Source: Magicicada septendecula (lineage: Eukaryota; Arthropoda; Insecta; Hemiptera; Cicadidae). From it: DNA of 64,000 nt. Each line of letters opens with the position of its first letter. Position 1 is the stretch's first letter. The stretch spans positions 1,313,813,046 to 1,313,877,045 of the forward strand of contig CM068367.1 of assembly GCA_034769895.1 (NCBI GenBank). Direction: 5' to 3'. Made by a program: the position numbers and the translations under genes. The notes under the pieces were generated by a model. That model made no database searches. It was given only the letters and a program-made list of their open reading frames with translations, and was not told the origin of the DNA. Of this stretch, positions 1 to 12,040 are shown one piece after another.

Positions 1-1
1 T

Positions 2-697
2 TTCTCCTTGGTCAGTAAGGTGGCTACACAAAATATCCTTGCTTCTTGTGCCTTTGGGATAGCAGAGCAAAACAATATCACTGGGAGGGAGAATATGGTT
101 GTTGGGAAAAGAAATGTTATTCATGAACCATTAGTTGGATGGAACAAAATCATCTTGCCTCCACTGCATATAAAGCTTGGTCTTATGAAACAATTTATGA
201 AGGCTCTTGATCAGGATAGTCCATGCTTTGCATACATTTGCCAAACGATGCCTGGGCTAAGTACAGAAAAACTTAAAGCTGGAATTTTCGATGGCCCTCA
301 AATCAGACAGTTCATAAATGATCCTCATTTCGCAGATTCTATGAACGAGGCAGAGCGAAAAGCATGGACGTCATTTGTCTTGGTTGTCAGAAACTTTCTG
401 GGCAACCACAAAGCTGAAAACTATGAAGAACTAGTTAACAGTATGCTCAACAATTTCAGAGACCTTGGATGTAACATGAGCATAAAGGTTCATTTCTTAC
501 ACAGCCACTTGGACCGTTTCCCTGAAAATCTAGGCGATACCAGTGAAGAACAAGGTGAGAGATTTCACCAGGATATTAAAACGATGGAGGACCGCTACAA
601 AGGAAGATGGGATACTCATATGATGGCAGATTACTGCTGGAACTTCCAAACAAAGTTCATTCAAGAATGTCCCAAAAAAGAAGTTTCCGGAGTGTAA
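2..697 (+). CDS. 3' part of an arthropod multicopy mobile-element-type protein
   Basis: The frame is open from the left edge of the window (about 231 codons) to a TAA at 695-697, so the 5' end lies outside; the first true ATG (residue Met at 94) is probably internal. No nucleotide-binding, zinc-finger or membrane motif is visible. The block PPLHIKLGLMK, the segment GPQIRQF and the C-terminal HFLHSHLDRFPENLG...EEQGERFHQDI are hallmarks I recognise from an uncharacterised protein family present in many copies in arthropod genomes and apparently carried by mobile elements; its enzymatic role is unknown to me. The frame has no stop or frameshift over 0.7 kb, so this copy is either young or under constraint. 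The strongly AT-rich sequence directly after the stop fits a 3' untranslated region. Confidence 0.6.
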   Translation, partial: FSLVSKVATQNILASCAFGIAEQNNITGRENMVVGKRNVIHEPLVGWNKIILPPLHIKLGLMKQFMKALDQDSPCFAYICQTMPGLSTEKLKAGIFDGPQIRQFINDPHFADSMNEAERKAWTSFVLVVRNFLGNHKAENYEELVNSMLNNFRDLGCNMSIKVHFLHSHLDRFPENLGDTSEEQGERFHQDIKTMEDRYKGRWDTHMMADYCWNFQTKFIQECPKKEVSGV

Positions 698-3544
698 ATT
701 AACTTTTCCTTGTCTTTTTACCTTATTATTTTGAATATTAATTGTTATTTTAGCTACTGTAGGGATAATGATATGTTACTATGGGGTTTTTTGAGTCAAT
801 AAATTAAATTATAAATTAAAATAGGGCTGTTCATTTTAAATTTATCACCTATACCTTAGGCCTAATTTAAATGGGATAACGTAAATCACGCTATTGTGAT
901 TTTTTACAAACAAGAGCTCATAGGCTAAAACTAATGTCAAATTCAAATTCAGCATATCAAATACACGCAAAATTAGCTGAAAAAGCCCCGGCACCAAAAC
1001 ATGTGTTGGGCTGTGTTATAATTAATAAGTAAATATTCACAATAGAAATATAATATTATTAATTATAACAAATAATTATTTTATTATATAAATTATTGCA
1101 ATTTTATTAAAACAATTTCAGATGTTGTTTGTACTTTAATACGTCTAGAGTTCAATTTCAAATAGGCGGATTCTCTCATCGGTTTTTAAGATTACGTGGA
1201 GTAAGGAAACTTTTTGGTATCCCTCTTTCGCGGAAAATTTTGAAGGACCTCTCCCAATAGTAGCTTCATTCCCAACAATTACTCTTCTCTAAGCATAAGT
1301 GCATGCGTGTGTGAGAAAGAGAGGGCGAAAGAGCGATTCAGAGACAGGGAGAGAGAGAGAGAATCCGTTAGGTGTTTAGGTGTTAGATTTTCCCAATTTT
1401 TACAAAAATACTGCGTTCTATAATTCGTTCTACGCTTTTTGAATTCTCACTTTGCGTTCAATTCCATTTCTATCGCTGATTTCTGTTCGTTTTCACAGCT
1501 ATTACGCCACACGTCATTTGACGTTTATGAAAACATAGGCTATTAATTGGTAATTTATTATTTCTTCCGTTTGAGTGTATGCGTGTTGAGGTGTGAACAC
1601 TGGTACAAAATAAACTGTACAGATTTCCAATAAGTTTAGTAAAAATACGATAGAAAATAATAATATAAATCTGGTATAATCATCGCTAGGCAGTGCAAAT
1701 GGAAACCAGCACGCGACCGTTGTAATCACCGAGTGGGCCTGCTGCTTGAGAATTGGGTTTTGCCGCAACACTCAGATTGTATTTCTGCTACAACGTATTG
1801 AATTTCTTAACTGACCCAACCCTTCTTTTGTTTCGTTTTAACCGATAAGGTTTCTGGAGCAATCCAAACCTAATCTAATATTGAATTATTTTTTAACCAT
1901 AAAAATATTTACGGGGTTAAAGTTAGTGAACATTAGGAGTAACCGTCGCGAAGTAGGCAGGGTACTGACAATGCGGTTTTACTTCGAAGCTACCCCGTGA
2001 GAAAAATATAATTTCACTATCCCCCTCTATCCAGCGGCTGGTATCTCTGCCTAGTAAAACTCCCTCTAATTTAGCCGCGTAGTCAGCGTTAAATTTTGGC
2101 CGTTATAAGTGCAGAACCTGTGCGTAATCTTCGCGGCAATGAGGCCGCTAGTGATTTGAGTTTGGTACCTAAAGTAATCTACTGGTTAATCAATGTATTT
2201 GTTTCTAATGCTGCACATAGTTAAATACGATTGAATTCCGGGGTAGGCTATATTTACGACTGCAGTAGAATTGGAGTTCCTCATTCCCCGACGGGATCAG
2301 TATTATCTGCCCTCAATAACTTGGCGACGTAAAAGCTGTTCTGAAAAAAAGTAACTTCTTTAGATATGATTGCTGTTCAAATTACAGTAACCCGCATCAT
2401 CGGATCATTAGCTTGTTGGTCTTATGTTTTGGCGAGGGTTTGAGTATGTCAGCACTCATGCTTGCTGAACATCAGGACATTATCTTCAATAAGAAAAACA
2501 ATCAACTCTAGACATGATTGCTGACTTGTGCAAATCAATGAAAAACTAAAGATTAGTTAAATACCAGCTTCAGTTTGTGTTAATTAAGATGAGCAAAGGA
2601 TAGTTAACAATCGGTTTGTTTACGAATGACTCGTCACTTTCGTGTTTAGAGGCCGCGCGATAAGGCACCGTGACACTACCGATTTCATTCTTTGTTTACA
2701 TACAACATCTAAATCAACTAAAACCGTGGCTAGCCTAAAGTCAGTGGAACAGAACAGAGATCTGAATCTTGCGAAAGTTTCCTTCATTGGAAATCACCTG
2801 AAATTTGAGCACTTACTACCCAAAATAGTATTTTCTTTACATTAAAATTTTAAAAAGTAGACGTTATCAACGACCGAATCACTTAAAAGGGAAAGTTTTG
2901 GCAATTTAAATAGAACTCGGTAGCAATTTTAAGGGTATATTAATAACAAAACCATGATGGCCTCCACATCTCCTCTTATAGCCATCCCCACAGCCCAACA
3001 TCCTTGAAGAGTTCTACAGTATCTAACAGGGAAGTAGAATGACTGTATTCTAATGCAAAGAGAACGGATAGAACAGGATGAATACCATGGTATCATCACT
3101 CTAACACTCTAACACTCTACCTAAATGTTACTTATTTCAAGGGGAACGTCGATACACCATAGAAGCAAGAGAAATATATTGCACACATATAAAACACACA
3201 ACAATTAACAACAGTTTAAATATACAAAACACATATTTCTAAAACGATTAGATGCTCTCGTCAAAGTCTCACTCCAATATCTTCATAACACTCTTCCTAA
3301 AGGCGTTAATATTCTGACTGTTCGCCTTTAAACTCTATTGTCACAAACTCTGTTCGTCTCGACAATGGAGCCAACACACTTTGCCGCAAGTATCTCAACA
3401 AGATATGCCTTCTGTGTCTTGTAAGCAACTCTGTATCCGATCCCCGAGACATCTATCTCAATAAGGCCGTGAATACTTTGATACATAAACAACACATCTT
3501 TTAGTGCTCTTCTATTTTTAAGGGTCATAATGCCCGAATTTTAA
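698..3544. other. Intergenic, no gene recognised
   Basis: AT-rich DNA with stops in all frames. The only compositional feature is a GA-rich stretch at about 1308-1362 (GAGA-type microsatellite). A short open frame at 2642-2845 has no recognisable motif and no ATG at its start. Confidence 0.5.
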
Positions 3545-3821
3545 CATTGAAAATGTTTATAAGGACGTGTCGCACATTTGCGGCCGATCGCTGGTGCGTG
3601 ATCGAAAATGGGACGGTGAGTTTCCATAGAAACTACTTCTTTGTTGTCAATAACGTAGTACACGTATAAAACTTCGCTTATGAATGCGACTACATTTAAC
3701 TTATAATCTGTACATTGGTAAATGAATGAATTAATTGATTGGTGACTGAAGAATGAATTCATTGATTGGTGAATGAACGTAAATATATATATTTTTTAGA
3801 TTTATTGAAGCATTTTCAATG
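3545..3821. mobile_element. Small inverted-repeat element, copy 1 (MITE-like)
   Basis: The 277 bp segment begins with CATTGAAAATG and ends with the exact reverse complement CATTTTCAATG (11 bp terminal inverted repeats). A second copy with the same termini lies at 46305-46559. Similarity between the copies continues about 30 bp past the right inverted repeat, so the true border may be further out (to about 3853). The interior contains the block CCATAGAAACTACTTCTTTG followed by AACGTAGTACAC, which also occurs inside the H elements at 6889, 37585 and 42119. It is therefore either related to H or has captured part of it. There is no coding capacity. Confidence 0.65.
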
Positions 3822-5840
3822 CCCTTCTCTGTGCATTGCATTTGTGCAATGCCTGTAAATTTGTAGACTTGGCCTCGTATGAAGAAAAAAGCTGACTGAT
3901 GCCACGACATTGTAGATAAGAAAAAACTCGTTTTTAGACTGCCTCAATCTTGTGATCGGAGTCGACCCTTGTATATCCCCAAATAACGGAATATTACTCC
4001 ATAATCAGTCGAACAATAATTTGGTACACAGATAACACACTATTATTACTTTACCAATGAAGATAACATTAAAATATCAAAAATAGCATGTAGTCTATCA
4101 ATCGGTAATAAAACAGCAGTCTCGTTAAATATACACATAAAATATTAATTATTAAAGCTAAACTACTTTCCTTGCAGAATTCTAACATTCAGTACACGCG
4201 AAAAATATCCAATCTATTTATAAGAAAAAAAAACTCTATAGAGTTAGTGTTTTCTGTTTTCGTGTAGAGAAGCCTATGTCGCTTCTTTTACTGGACAACA
4301 AGATTCTGTAAGATAAACTGTTTCACTTTAATTGTATATCCTAAGTATTTTACTATTATACCTGTAGTATAATAGTATATAACTGAGTCTCTCTATCACT
4401 TCAATGATAGAGTACCTTTTTATTGCATCTACTAATTACTCGAGATTTTCGATTTAAATTACTACTCCATTTTTCTAAAGACTATTACTAGGGAATAACA
4501 ATTTTTTCAACACAGTGCAAAGTAAACGTGTTTTTAAATAGTTAAACAAATAGTTGAACTGAAAACGAATAGTGAAAGCCGAAAACGATTTTTGCAGGGC
4601 AATGTAACATATATATTAATAACGGAATTAGATAAACTTAAAATTAAGAAGAATGCTTTCGTTGATATTCTATTCTACATTTCAATTTTGATATTACTTT
4701 TACCACCAGTATTAATATATTAATTTTTTAAGTGAACAATATTTTCTATCGTTTTTATAAAACGAAATTTTTTATCGACTATAACTTTCACCACACTGTG
4801 CAATAAGCCTACATACCCAAAAAATATAACTAACATCTTGGATACTGCGTTTACAGATGGAAAAGTTTTATATTTTAAGCATTGAGTTTTTCCTTTATTA
4901 GCAGTTCAACGCAAAGCAACAAAATTATATGAATGAAAACACAACAATAAATAATCAACCACCTCGTCTGTAGTTTATAACGTTTTGTACTGCTACGATT
5001 ATTGTCCATTGCTAAGTCGCATTGAGTTACATTTTCATGATTGATATTGTTCATTGGTCACTTTTTGGTAGTTTTGTTTATTCGTAAAGTGTGACTAAGT
5101 GTATTTCTGAATGTTCACATTCCAGCTCTCTTATCTTAAAAACTTTCAACGAAATATAGTAAAGAAAGTTAAAAGTACAAACGCACAGGTAACTGCTACA
5201 AAAAGAAAAAGAAATTGTCGCATTTTTGACACAACAAAAATAAATTGTTGACGTCATAAAACATGTAAGACAGGAGATTATAGGTAAAATGCATGTGGCG
5301 CACTAGATATCACGGGAACATGTAATGGGAAGAAGAATACCGATCTAAAATATAGGCCGAACCTACTTAAATAAATATGATGCGTGACGAAAAAGAATGG
5401 AGACGTGAAATGGATGCTTATGTCTAACGGTGGATAGAATAAACTTGCAACGAAAAGAACTACTTTCTGTTGTCACAGAAAGTTTTGTGATATGACAAAA
5501 AGATAAGAAAAGGTATTAATTGATTGAAGGTAATGTTGTACCGCAGGAACGTCATAAACTAAAGTTGAAAGAAGTACTCTGCCAAAATTCCTAACGAGCC
5601 TAGAAAGACCTGAAACGACGATGTACCTGGAAATCTTAAGACATGAATCTTAGTATAAGGAGAAACGGAATGGGGCTCTAAAGAAAAGAATCACTGCAAC
5701 TCTTCAGTCTACAGGAATAGTGGTGTTTTAGGGACTTTTAGAATTACGTAACTGTATATGAATGCATTATTAGTAAGTGTCCCATACACGGTACCAGTAC
5801 AGTATACGTAAACGTAATCAGTGACGGATCTGAATAATAA
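3822..5840. other. Intergenic, no gene recognised
   Basis: AT-rich sequence with no open frame above chance length and no repeat I can match elsewhere in the window, apart from the hairpins near 4351-4420. Confidence 0.5.
4351..4377. repeat. Perfect 11 bp hairpin
   Basis: TACTATTATAC and its exact reverse complement flank the 5-base loop CTGTA. A second hairpin, CTCTATCA/TGATAGAG, follows about 20 bp downstream. Function unknown. Confidence 0.6.
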
Positions 5841-6149
5841 TTATTGAAACTACGGACATCGGCAGTCACTGTGACCACATAACAGTCAGTGCAACATTTC
5901 AGCTACTTAATGTCTGTAGCCATCTTTAAGGCAGCGACAATTTAAATAACAAATTTATAAACAAAATACAAAATTAGATGAACTAGCTCACTGCTTTCTG
6001 CTTCTAGAATTTTCTGTTTGACAGTGAGCTAGTTTTTAAATTTTATATTTTTTAAATGTATTTATTAGTGAGTTGTACAGATGTTCGGTGGCCGAAACGT
6101 CGCACTGTTATCTGCTCACAGTGATGACTAATGCCTATTGTTTCAATAA
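5841..6149. mobile_element. Decayed PLE foldback with hammerhead remnants
   Basis: The outer ends TTATTGAAAC (5841) and GTTTCAATAA (6140) are inverted, and the arms align imperfectly inwards. A perfect inner inverted repeat, AACTAGCTCACTG (5981-5993) versus its complement (6022-6034), sits near the centre. The right arm contains GGTGGCCGAAACGTC (about 6087-6101), the GAAACGTC signature of the ribozyme motifs elsewhere in this window, but CTGANGA has decayed to CAGATG. The left arm has an even more altered counterpart on the minus strand. I read it as an old member of the PLE terminal family. Confidence 0.45.
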
Positions 6150-6522
6150 CGATATGCGGGTACTTAGAAGAAGTACTACATACAAGTAATGGAAACTTGG
6201 TACCAAAAAAACATGTCGCCTGTAATTCAGAGTTAAAACTTGGTTATATTATGTTAGTTTTCCATTGGTTATTATCTAAACAGTTCTGATTTCAACGTCG
6301 TTGTGTTTAGACGTGATGAACCGCTACTGTTGCTATCCGTGGTATTGCTAATTTTTCCCGAAGATAAAGTTTCCAATTAAATGCGGCTTATAAATTTTTC
6401 CATATGAAGAATTTAAAATATGTATGGAGAACCATACGTAACTTCCATGTTCTAAGATTTACATTTAAAAAATTAATAAATTACCATTAATCTGTAGTGT
6501 GACTTCGTTTTTTATTTAAAAC

Positions 6523-6554
6523 GACGCGTTTCGGAACATACGGTCCATCTTCAG
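6523..6554 (-). ncRNA. Hammerhead ribozyme-like motif (PLE terminus)
   Basis: Minus-strand order: CTGAAGA, one extra T, stem II GGACC...GTTCC (one mismatch, loop GTAT), GAAAC, then GCGTC. All conserved core bases (CUGANGA, GAAA, cleavage triplet GUC) are present. The stem III strand ACGCGT is self-complementary, as expected for the dimer-type hammerheads described in Penelope-like elements. Activity is not demonstrated. Confidence 0.75.
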
Positions 6555-6689
6555 ATTAATTCACTCAGTTGAGATCGTTAAATGTTAAAATCGCTTTACT
6601 TTGTACTTATTACATTACTTAATTGCTTACTTTGTAAGTACAAAGTAATGCAATTTTAACATTTAACGATCTCAACTGAGTGAATTAAT

Positions 6690-6721
6690 CTGAAGATGGA
6701 ACATATGTTCCGAAACGCGTC
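6690..6721 (+). ncRNA. Hammerhead ribozyme-like motif (PLE terminus)
   Basis: CTGAAGA, extra T, perfectly paired stem II GGAAC-ATAT-GTTCC, GAAAC, then GCGTC. Mirror partner of the motif at 6523-6554. The bases before the core (AAT) can pair with those after the cleavage triplet (ATT) to start stem I. Confidence 0.8.
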
Positions 6722-7260
6722 ATTTTAAATAAAAAATAGTCACACAACGGATTTAGGGTAATTTATTAATTTATAAATAACTAAGTGACTTGGATACCAA
6801 TAGCAATATGTATGTCAAATTTAAATTTAAAATCGTTTAAATATAAATTGAAAAATTTGACAAGTTTGACAAATTACAATGAAATTTTTTCCATAGAAAC
6901 TACTTCTTTGTTGCCGATAACGTAGTACACATATAAAAAAATTACACCCTCCCCCTTCAACTATCATTTTGATTTATATAAAATTACCCCTCCCCCTTCA
7001 ACTACCCTTTTCATTTACAGATATTTCATCTACCTTTGTACAGTGGATTATTATGACCTTCTTTCCAGGATACTTTATTTATCAAAATAACTTTACTCTT
7101 ATTAAAACGTAAAACGTGGCAGGTAAACTACCCTTCCCCCTAAACCGATCTTCACCAAAATCAATAGGCCTTGAGTCCTCTAAAACTCGGGCACTTATGA
7201 AAAAAAATATTTGATTCTGTTTTTTGAATTTGCGGCAGTTATCGTTCGCCATAGAAAAAA

Positions 7261-7399
<139 letters not shown>

Positions 7400-7517
7400 T
7401 TATAAAATAACTTTTCTTCATGTTTTGAGGGTAGTACAATCAGAATCAGCCCTTATCTCGAACATGATTTTTTTCGCCATCACGATACTTCCATTTCCTT
7501 ACGGAACATGGAAGTAA

Positions 7518-7935
7518 AAATTTAAACTCAAACGTTAAAAAAGTTTTCGCTCTCATTGTTGTTGTCTCGCGCGTTTATCTTGCTTTCATCAAACCTCTGC
7601 ATAAAACTAATTCGCATTCGCGTTTGTGTTTCACGTGTCTACGTAGCGAGCTGTCAAACTGGAGCGGTGTGTTTTACAACTGCTTTTATGTAACGCATTT
7701 AACGAGTGTAATTCCTGAGTTCGTTAACCCAATAGTCCAGTAGCAACAGCAACGTTAGTCATTTTTATCAACAATAGAATCAACTGACCTTATAATTACA
7801 GGTGTACCAATACTACGGGGAAAAGTTTTTTACCGCAATCATCACCGACAGCGTAAAAACCACTACTGAAAACACGTTGTAGTGTTTACTGATAATGATT
7901 GTATCTGTAGTCCGATTGAACTGGTTAGCGATGTT
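7518..7935. other. Intergenic, no gene recognised
   Basis: Unique-looking sequence between H1 and the 68 bp tandem repeat. No open frame or motif. Confidence 0.5.
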
Positions 7936-8071
7936 AAGCTTCTGTTAATTCGTGTTTTGCTAACGTTTGACTGTAACTGAGAAATGGTTCTGTGTAAATC
8001 GTAAAGCTTCTGTTAATTCGTGTTTTGCTAACGTTTGACTGTAACTGAGAAATGGTTCTGTGTAAATCGTA
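7936..8071. repeat. 68 bp direct tandem duplication (2 copies)
   Basis: The unit starting AAGCTTCTGTTAATTCG at 7936 is repeated from 8004 with essentially no difference, indicating a recent duplication. No coding meaning is evident. Confidence 0.9.
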
Positions 8072-8346
8072 TTTAATGATTTGTTTATGACGCTTAGAAG
8101 TTCCTATACAAGACATAAATGAAAAAATTAATTTTCAACACACAAGAGAAACATTAATAACATAATAACAATAATTTAAAACGTGTACAGGTACACCATA
8201 TTTGTCGAAATTTAATGACTGTTGAAAGGCCATATATAATAGGAATATACGATTCTTAAAATTATTATTAATCGATGGCGCAATATACTCATTAAAAATT
8301 ATAAGGTTTCAGACATTAGCCATCGTAAGTTAAAATTTATAAACAC

Positions 8347-8384
8347 AACGTTTCGACCTCTATAGAATCAGAGGTCGTCTTCAG
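8347..8384 (-). ncRNA. Hammerhead ribozyme-like motif, GUU variant
   Basis: CTGAAGA, extra C, perfect 7 bp stem II GACCTCT/AGAGGTC with loop GATTCTAT, GAAAC, then GTT where the partner arm has GTC. NUH cleavage rules allow GUU but usually with lower activity. Confidence 0.65.
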
Positions 8385-8696
8385 GCGAACAATAAATTAA
8401 TACAAAGATAAATCTATTACTAACAAATAGGTATCGTCAAAACTCTTAGTTATACGAATATAGTGCTAAAATAATAATAATAAAACAGTACTAACCATTC
8501 CATCAAAGAAGGATTCCTCCCGTCGTTGCAACGTAAACAACGAGAGTTTGAAACCTTGGGAGGAATCCTTCTTTCATGGAATGGTTAGTACTGTTTTATT
8601 ATTATTATTATTTTAGCACTATGTTTGTATAACTAAGGTTTGGAGTTTTGGCGATACGTATTTGTTAGTGATAGATTGTATTAATTTATTGTTCGT

Positions 8697-8734
8697 CTGA
8701 AGACGACATCTGATTCTATAGAGGTCGAAACGTC
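8697..8734 (+). ncRNA. Hammerhead ribozyme-like motif
   Basis: CTGAAGA, extra C, stem II GACATCT/AGAGGTC (one mismatch), GAAAC, GTC. The stem III strand ACGT is only four bases and self-complementary, so it could form only between two molecules. Confidence 0.75.
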
Positions 8735-8785
8735 GTGTTTATTAATTTTAACTTTCTATGGCCAATGTCCGAAACCTTATAATTT

Positions 8786-9772
8786 GTAATAAATAGGAAT
8801 ATAACTCTAAACTTCTCAAGATGATCAATCAACTTGGGGAGAAAAGTGTAGACTCCTAGTTGCATTAGGCTTGAGGACACCTTATCCCAACATTTAAAAT
8901 TAAAAAAAAGATGATAATATATTATTTATAATTACGTAAGTTTAGTTCTAAAAGTGCATCAAATTTATTGACATAAATATTAATATGTTAATTAATATAA
9001 ACATTAGTTGCAGAAAAAATCTTACATAAGTGTGAATAACATAACACGAGACTAGAAATACTACAAAAATTTCTAGTATTTCTACAAAGAATTAGAAAAC
9101 CTCTCACGTAAGATTTAGGATGAATGGCAGCTTGATGTAAAACGATCTTTCGATTCTACTAAAGGTGTATGGATAGTAAGAACACAACATCGATGAATAG
9201 CGTTTGCATTAATGACGACAAAATTTACTGAGGCGTTGAAGTAACTAACTTATACTGAAACTAATAACTTCAATAACGTTAGACAATAAAAACTGTGACA
9301 GTAATTGAATAGAATCTTCTGTACAATTTCTATCATTGTTGTATGAAACATTATAAGAATTGACAGACCACTGTTCATTGACAGATATACAACATTAATA
9401 TAGTTCGTAAAGTCTTACAAATGATTGCTTGGTTTTATAATTCTCAATATTAACATTTATTAATTAATAATATTAATACATTGTTAACTGTTAATTTATT
9501 CGAACGTAATTTGATCCATTATAACGTACTAATGAAATTCGCTTGTTTATCATGAATGTAGTAATTTTTCATTTCAGCTGCCGTGTGTAATAAATATTAT
9601 ATAATGTATATATATATAGGTCTAATGATTAATGATATTATTATATGTATATATTTGTTTATTATGAATAGTTCTTCAAATGTTAAATACTTCTGCAATA
9701 AAATTAATTATCGTATTTTCATCTGACGTATATTGAAGAGTTACGTGCGCTATATATATATATATATATTTG
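8786..9772. other. Intergenic, no gene recognised
   Basis: Very AT-rich, with stops in all frames. It ends in a short (TA)n tract at about 9750-9768. Confidence 0.5.
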
Positions 9773-9990
9773 GTTGGTTTCCAATAGGAAACCATAACTA
9801 CAACCAACCAGAACACAAATACTCCACAAGATATAAATTAGGAAGGCTGAGGAGGATAGGAACAATACGATTCTCGAAAAATGTTCCGAATAAGGGAGAA
9901 AACATCTTGAGGTAAAGAAATTATAAATATTAAATAATTATATATGCAATAAGAAACAGACTGTAGCAAAAAGTACTTGAATATGTATAT
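9773..9990 (+). mobile_element. 3' end of a PLE (family A), decayed
   Basis: From about 9785 the sequence parallels the C-terminal codons of the family-A endonuclease at 19272 (AGGAAACCATAACTACAACC) and then its terminal repeat: AGGAAGGCTGAGGAGG, GAAAAATGTTCC, GAGAAAACATCTTGAGG, ATTATAAATATTAAAT and AGACTGTAGCAAAAAGT. The last block recurs at 21931. The ribozyme core is degenerate (CTGAGGA; GAAAAATGTT). Only the 3' tail of the element is present. Confidence 0.55.
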
Positions 9991-11279
9991 GACTTTATTA
10001 AAATATTGATAACCGTAAATTAATAATGAACGAATTTTTTTTTTTTTCGGTTTTGTCAATTTATCAGTTTTATCAGTTACTTTGGCGGTAACGTTCAGGT
10101 TCCATAAATGTTAATATTATATTATTTGCAAAGATCGACGAATTTAACCCAAAAACGCTGTTACGCGTTATCGCAAGCGTGTTGATTATTCTAAACCCGC
10201 ATTCATTCATAAACATTGCTACTCCTTGTTGCAGTAGGTACCGTGATAAGCAGCCACTTCTTCCATGGCCAACCCGATTGCCTTTACCCCCATAATTTTT
10301 ACTCTTACTTTTAAATCAACAAAATTAGAGTACGTGACATTATAAACATGAATTTTGGATGGATTTAAAAAACTTGTAATCGTATTATTACGAATGAAGA
10401 ACGTATGTTTCAGATCGTTTGAATCAGTCCGAAAACAAACAAGGCGAAAGTAATTTCGAATGCCGCAAAGTAATTAAAAAGATTGTAGATATTACTGACT
10501 CGTCGATAAGCCGTGAAAAATATTTACCTATTAAAATTTTAGAAAGTCCGTTATAAAAGTGATGTGCCAATTAAATGTCTTATCAGATTAAATCTCAGAA
10601 ATAAGAAACGTGCCTACTGGGAACTCACATCTTGTGCTTCACGTGAACTCTTATCTAAAAAAAAGAGTTTTTATGAAGTCAAGTCATGCTGCCCCAAAGC
10701 TCCTAGAGAGTTCGGTCTTAAAAGATTTCCACCGTCTCTAATTAAAAACGGAACAAATAAAAACAGTTCGGTGTTGGTAAAAAATATTACGCCGTGAAAG
10801 TAAAACCCAAATGCTTATGTAAATAAACCTGTATTTAATTTAATTTAATATAATTAGTAGAAAATTACTTCCTGCGGTTGTGATTAACAATATTTGTTTA
10901 AAGTAAGTAACTAACTTTGTTTACAGGTTTTTTTTATAATTGAAAAACTGAAATGAGCGTGTTTCAGATACTACGAGTATTATGCGGTTTGGTCAGAAAC
11001 TATTACAATACGAAGTGGGAGTTTTCATTGTTAAAAAATATAAATCTGATTGAAATTCGAAACTGTTTTAGAATGTTGACAGAAAACACAAGTTTGTTTT
11101 TACTAATCCCCCTTATGCTGTGAAGACAATGCTCACATTAAATTCCTTAAATACAGTTTAAAAAAATAATACGGTTTTGATATACTCGGCAAACGTTCTT
11201 CAATATGAATGTTTCATATTAACTAACAACTATCAGTAATAGACTAATATATAAAATAATGTTTTCTCTGTAAAACAGT
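9991..11279. other. Intergenic, no gene recognised
   Basis: AT-rich. An open frame at 10564-10797 begins at GTG, is lysine-rich and has no recognisable motif, so it is not called. Confidence 0.5.
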
Positions 11280-11765
11280 TCGTTAAGTTCAACGTACAGA
11301 AGTAGAGTACAGTACTTACTCCTTCGTGTCGAAGGGTTGTTGGCTACTTGGTCGGCAACGGCAACTAAACTGCGGCAAACAACGTGTGTGTGTGTCCAGT
11401 CGGCGTCCAGTCAGTTACACCCCCTGCGCGAAGGGTTAGTTATGGCGATTCTTATCAATAACAACAACAACGACGACGACGACGCACAGAAAACTCCCTC
11501 ACTCGCCACTTGCCACTTTCATTCTGCGCATGTCAAACCAACAACAACAATAACTAGACCAACAACGGAAGTGGTGTTGTGTTTGTTACCTCTGTTTTTG
11601 TTGCAGCTCTGGTGTCGGCTACAAAAGGTCTACCTGCGTTTGTTTGCACATCACTGCCCCAGCGGAACCGCCGAATCCTGTGCCGGCCGGCCAATCACGG
11701 ACTCGACTCTCTCTCGGCGGCGCTCTTCCATCATTAGCGGCATTGTTATGTTTCAGTTTAATTAA
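11280..11765. promoter_or_regulatory. CpG- and GC-richer promoter-like island
   Basis: This block is markedly richer in GC and CpG than its flanks. It holds sites typical of TATA-less promoters: TTCTGCGCATG (NRF-1-like, 11520), ACGGAAGTGG (ETS-like, 11566) and GGCCAATCACGG (CCAAT box, about 11689). TTTTTGTTGCAG (about 11596-11607) could be a splice acceptor. An open frame covers 11337-11765 but begins with a non-ATG codon, and its composition (Asn/Asp run from AAC/GAC repeats) looks non-coding. Either strand could be transcribed. Inference from composition only. Confidence 0.3.
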
Positions 11766-12040
11766 TATATGTACGACCTTCAAAATCGTTGTTTATACGA
11801 TGCGACTAGTATGAATTTGTTGACTCTATCGAGTGTCAGATAACCGCACTTGACCTGACCATGCATTTCACCGAGCGATACTTGTTTTTGTATCTCCACG
11901 CACGAATATTTAATTGACTTTAAAAAAAAAATCGAAAGGTAATACAAGGCGATTCTTTACACGATTTACTATTAGTGGAAATAAAGTTATGTAGAGATAA
12001 ATTCGTATAGAGTATACAAAGTCGAGACTTTGTCGACAGA
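11766..12040. other. Intergenic, no gene recognised
   Basis: AT-rich spacer before the 53 bp tandem repeat; nothing identified. Confidence 0.5.

Larger units (their letters stand above)
6471..6771. mobile_element. PLE-derived foldback inside H1
   Basis: About 301 bp folding back almost completely. Left arm AATTAATAAATTACC (6471) pairs with GGTAATTTATTAATT (6757-6771), and pairing continues through both ribozyme motifs to a short loop near 6610-6635. Each arm holds an intact hammerhead core on opposite strands, both facing outwards. There is no coding remnant, so this looks like a PLE truncated down to its 3' terminal sequence plus its inverted copy. H1 sequence (ATTTAAAA-type) resumes on both sides. 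Confidence 0.65.
8301..8785. mobile_element. PLE-derived foldback, about 485 bp
   Basis: Left end ATAAGGTTTCAGACATTAG and right end CTAATGTCTGAAACC-like sequence are inverted; arms of about 215 bp pair with few mismatches, including matched TTATTATTATTATT/AATAATAATAATAA tracts and GAAGGATTCCTCCC/GGGAGGAATCCTTC. The central loop is about 8531-8555. A hammerhead motif lies in each arm, facing outwards. There is no coding remnant. Confidence 0.65.

Noticed and set aside
11337-11765. 142-codon open frame
   Set aside because: Non-ATG start, Asn/Asp run from microsatellite-like AAC/GAC repeats, no motif; kept only as a promoter-like region.
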